From an uncultured Clostridium sp. (lineage in GTDB: Bacteria > Bacillota > Clostridia > TANB77 > CAG-508), in contig USTA01000053.1 in assembly GCA_900557475.1 (NCBI GenBank), positions 1-6,315 of the forward strand: DNA of 6,315 nt, read 5' to 3'. The stretch's first letter is position 1. Each line of letters opens with the position of its first letter. A model generated the notes under the pieces. That model saw only the letters and a list, made by a program, of their open reading frames with translations, did not search any database and had not been told where the DNA came from. A program made the translations under genes and the position numbers. This document shows, in pieces, positions 5,770-6,315 of the stretch.

Positions 5770-6315
5770 ATGAATATTTTTTACAGTATAATTTATGGAC
5801 TAATTGAAGGCATAACTGAATGGCTTCCAATAAGTAGTACAGGACATTTGATTTTAGCAGAGAACTTTTTGAAATTTGAAGGTCTTTCAGAAGGTTTTTT
5901 TGACATGTTTGAAGTGGTTATTCAGTTAGGTGCAATACTTGCAGTAGTAGTACTATATTTCAAAAATATTTGGCCTATAAAAAAGCAAAAAACAAAACAT
6001 AGTGAAGGTTTTGGGGTGGACAAAAATATTTTGAACTTATGGGGAAAAATATTGGTAGCTTGTATACCAGCAGCAATAGTAGGAATATTATTTGATGATT
6101 TATTAGATAAATATTTATACAATTCATGGGTTGTTGCAACAATGTTAATAGTAGTAGGAATTGCATTTATCCTTATTGAAAATAGAAAAAAAGGAGATAA
6201 ATCAAGAGTTAATGAAATTTCTGATTTAACTTATAAAGATGCTTTAATAATAGGTCTATTTCAACTAATTGCAGCAATTTTACCAGGAACATCACGCTCA
6301 GGTGCAACTATAATT
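5770..6315 (+). CDS. uppP: Undecaprenyl-diphosphatase UppP/BacA (5' part, cut by window end)
   Basis: Integral membrane phosphatase that converts undecaprenyl diphosphate to undecaprenyl phosphate, recycling the carrier lipid for peptidoglycan and other envelope polymers; extra copies give bacitracin resistance in several bacteria. The 182 codons present are open to the window edge, about two-thirds of the usual 265-280 residues. The first family motif is complete: GLIEGITEWLPISSTGHL (10-27), with the catalytic-region residues E13, E17, S22, S23 and H26. The second motif, PGTSRSGAT (172-180) with its essential Arg at 176, lies just before the edge. Hydrophobic segments at about 47-64, 92-108 and 119-139 fit the known multi-pass fold. 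AAGGAGG (5751-5757) precedes the ATG by 12 bases, slightly long. No frameshift is seen. Confidence 0.95.
   Translation, partial: MNIFYSIIYGLIEGITEWLPISSTGHLILAENFLKFEGLSEGFFDMFEVVIQLGAILAVVVLYFKNIWPIKKQKTKHSEGFGVDKNILNLWGKILVACIPAAIVGILFDDLLDKYLYNSWVVATMLIVVGIAFILIENRKKGDKSRVNEISDLTYKDALIIGLFQLIAAILPGTSRSGATII

Noticed and set aside
1..6315. CRISPR array, tRNA or rRNA genes, insertion sequences, prophage genes.
   Set aside because: I found no spaced direct repeats, no tRNA-like cloverleaf sequence, no rRNA segments and no transposase or integrase motifs on either strand.

Overview
The window is AT-rich (about 30% G+C by eye), uses strong GGAGG-type ribosome binding sites, and carries spoVG, murC and uppP. 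This points to a low-GC, probably endospore-forming Bacillota, most likely a Clostridia member of the anaerobic or gut type. The window alone cannot give a finer assignment.

Left part (1-1941): the 3' tail of an unrecognised gene is followed by a 552-residue surface protein. Its N-terminus looks like a type IV prepilin and its C-terminus like a formylglycine-generating-enzyme/C-type-lectin fold. The last 37 residues have the RGG...GFR..LA layout of variable regions diversified by diversity-generating retroelements (DGRs). No reverse transcriptase, Avd or template repeat is present here, so this is a candidate DGR target and not a demonstrated one. A perfect 18-bp inverted repeat lies just downstream, between this gene and the convergent murC.

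Middle part (1942-3960): murC (minus strand) and spoVG (plus strand) are divergent. The region between them holds a good housekeeping-type promoter facing murC and an exact match to the sigma-H consensus facing spoVG. spoVG ends at a compact hairpin terminator, followed by a second inverted repeat and a promoter for the next gene.

Right part (3960-6315): a small polytopic membrane protein resembling the YjdF/DUF2238 family converges on an unrecognised single-pass membrane protein, with a strong bidirectional terminator between them. The unrecognised gene is divergent from uppP (undecaprenyl-diphosphatase), which runs off the window end. Two extended -10 promoters appear to share the same -35 bases in the 135-bp gap.

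MurC (first amino acid of the peptidoglycan stem peptide) and UppP (recycling of the C55 carrier lipid) both serve cell-wall synthesis, and SpoVG is a developmental regulator linked to division and envelope functions. The genes are mostly single units with their own signals, so the window does not look like one operon. The most interesting item is the pilin-anchored, possibly hypervariable protein at the left.
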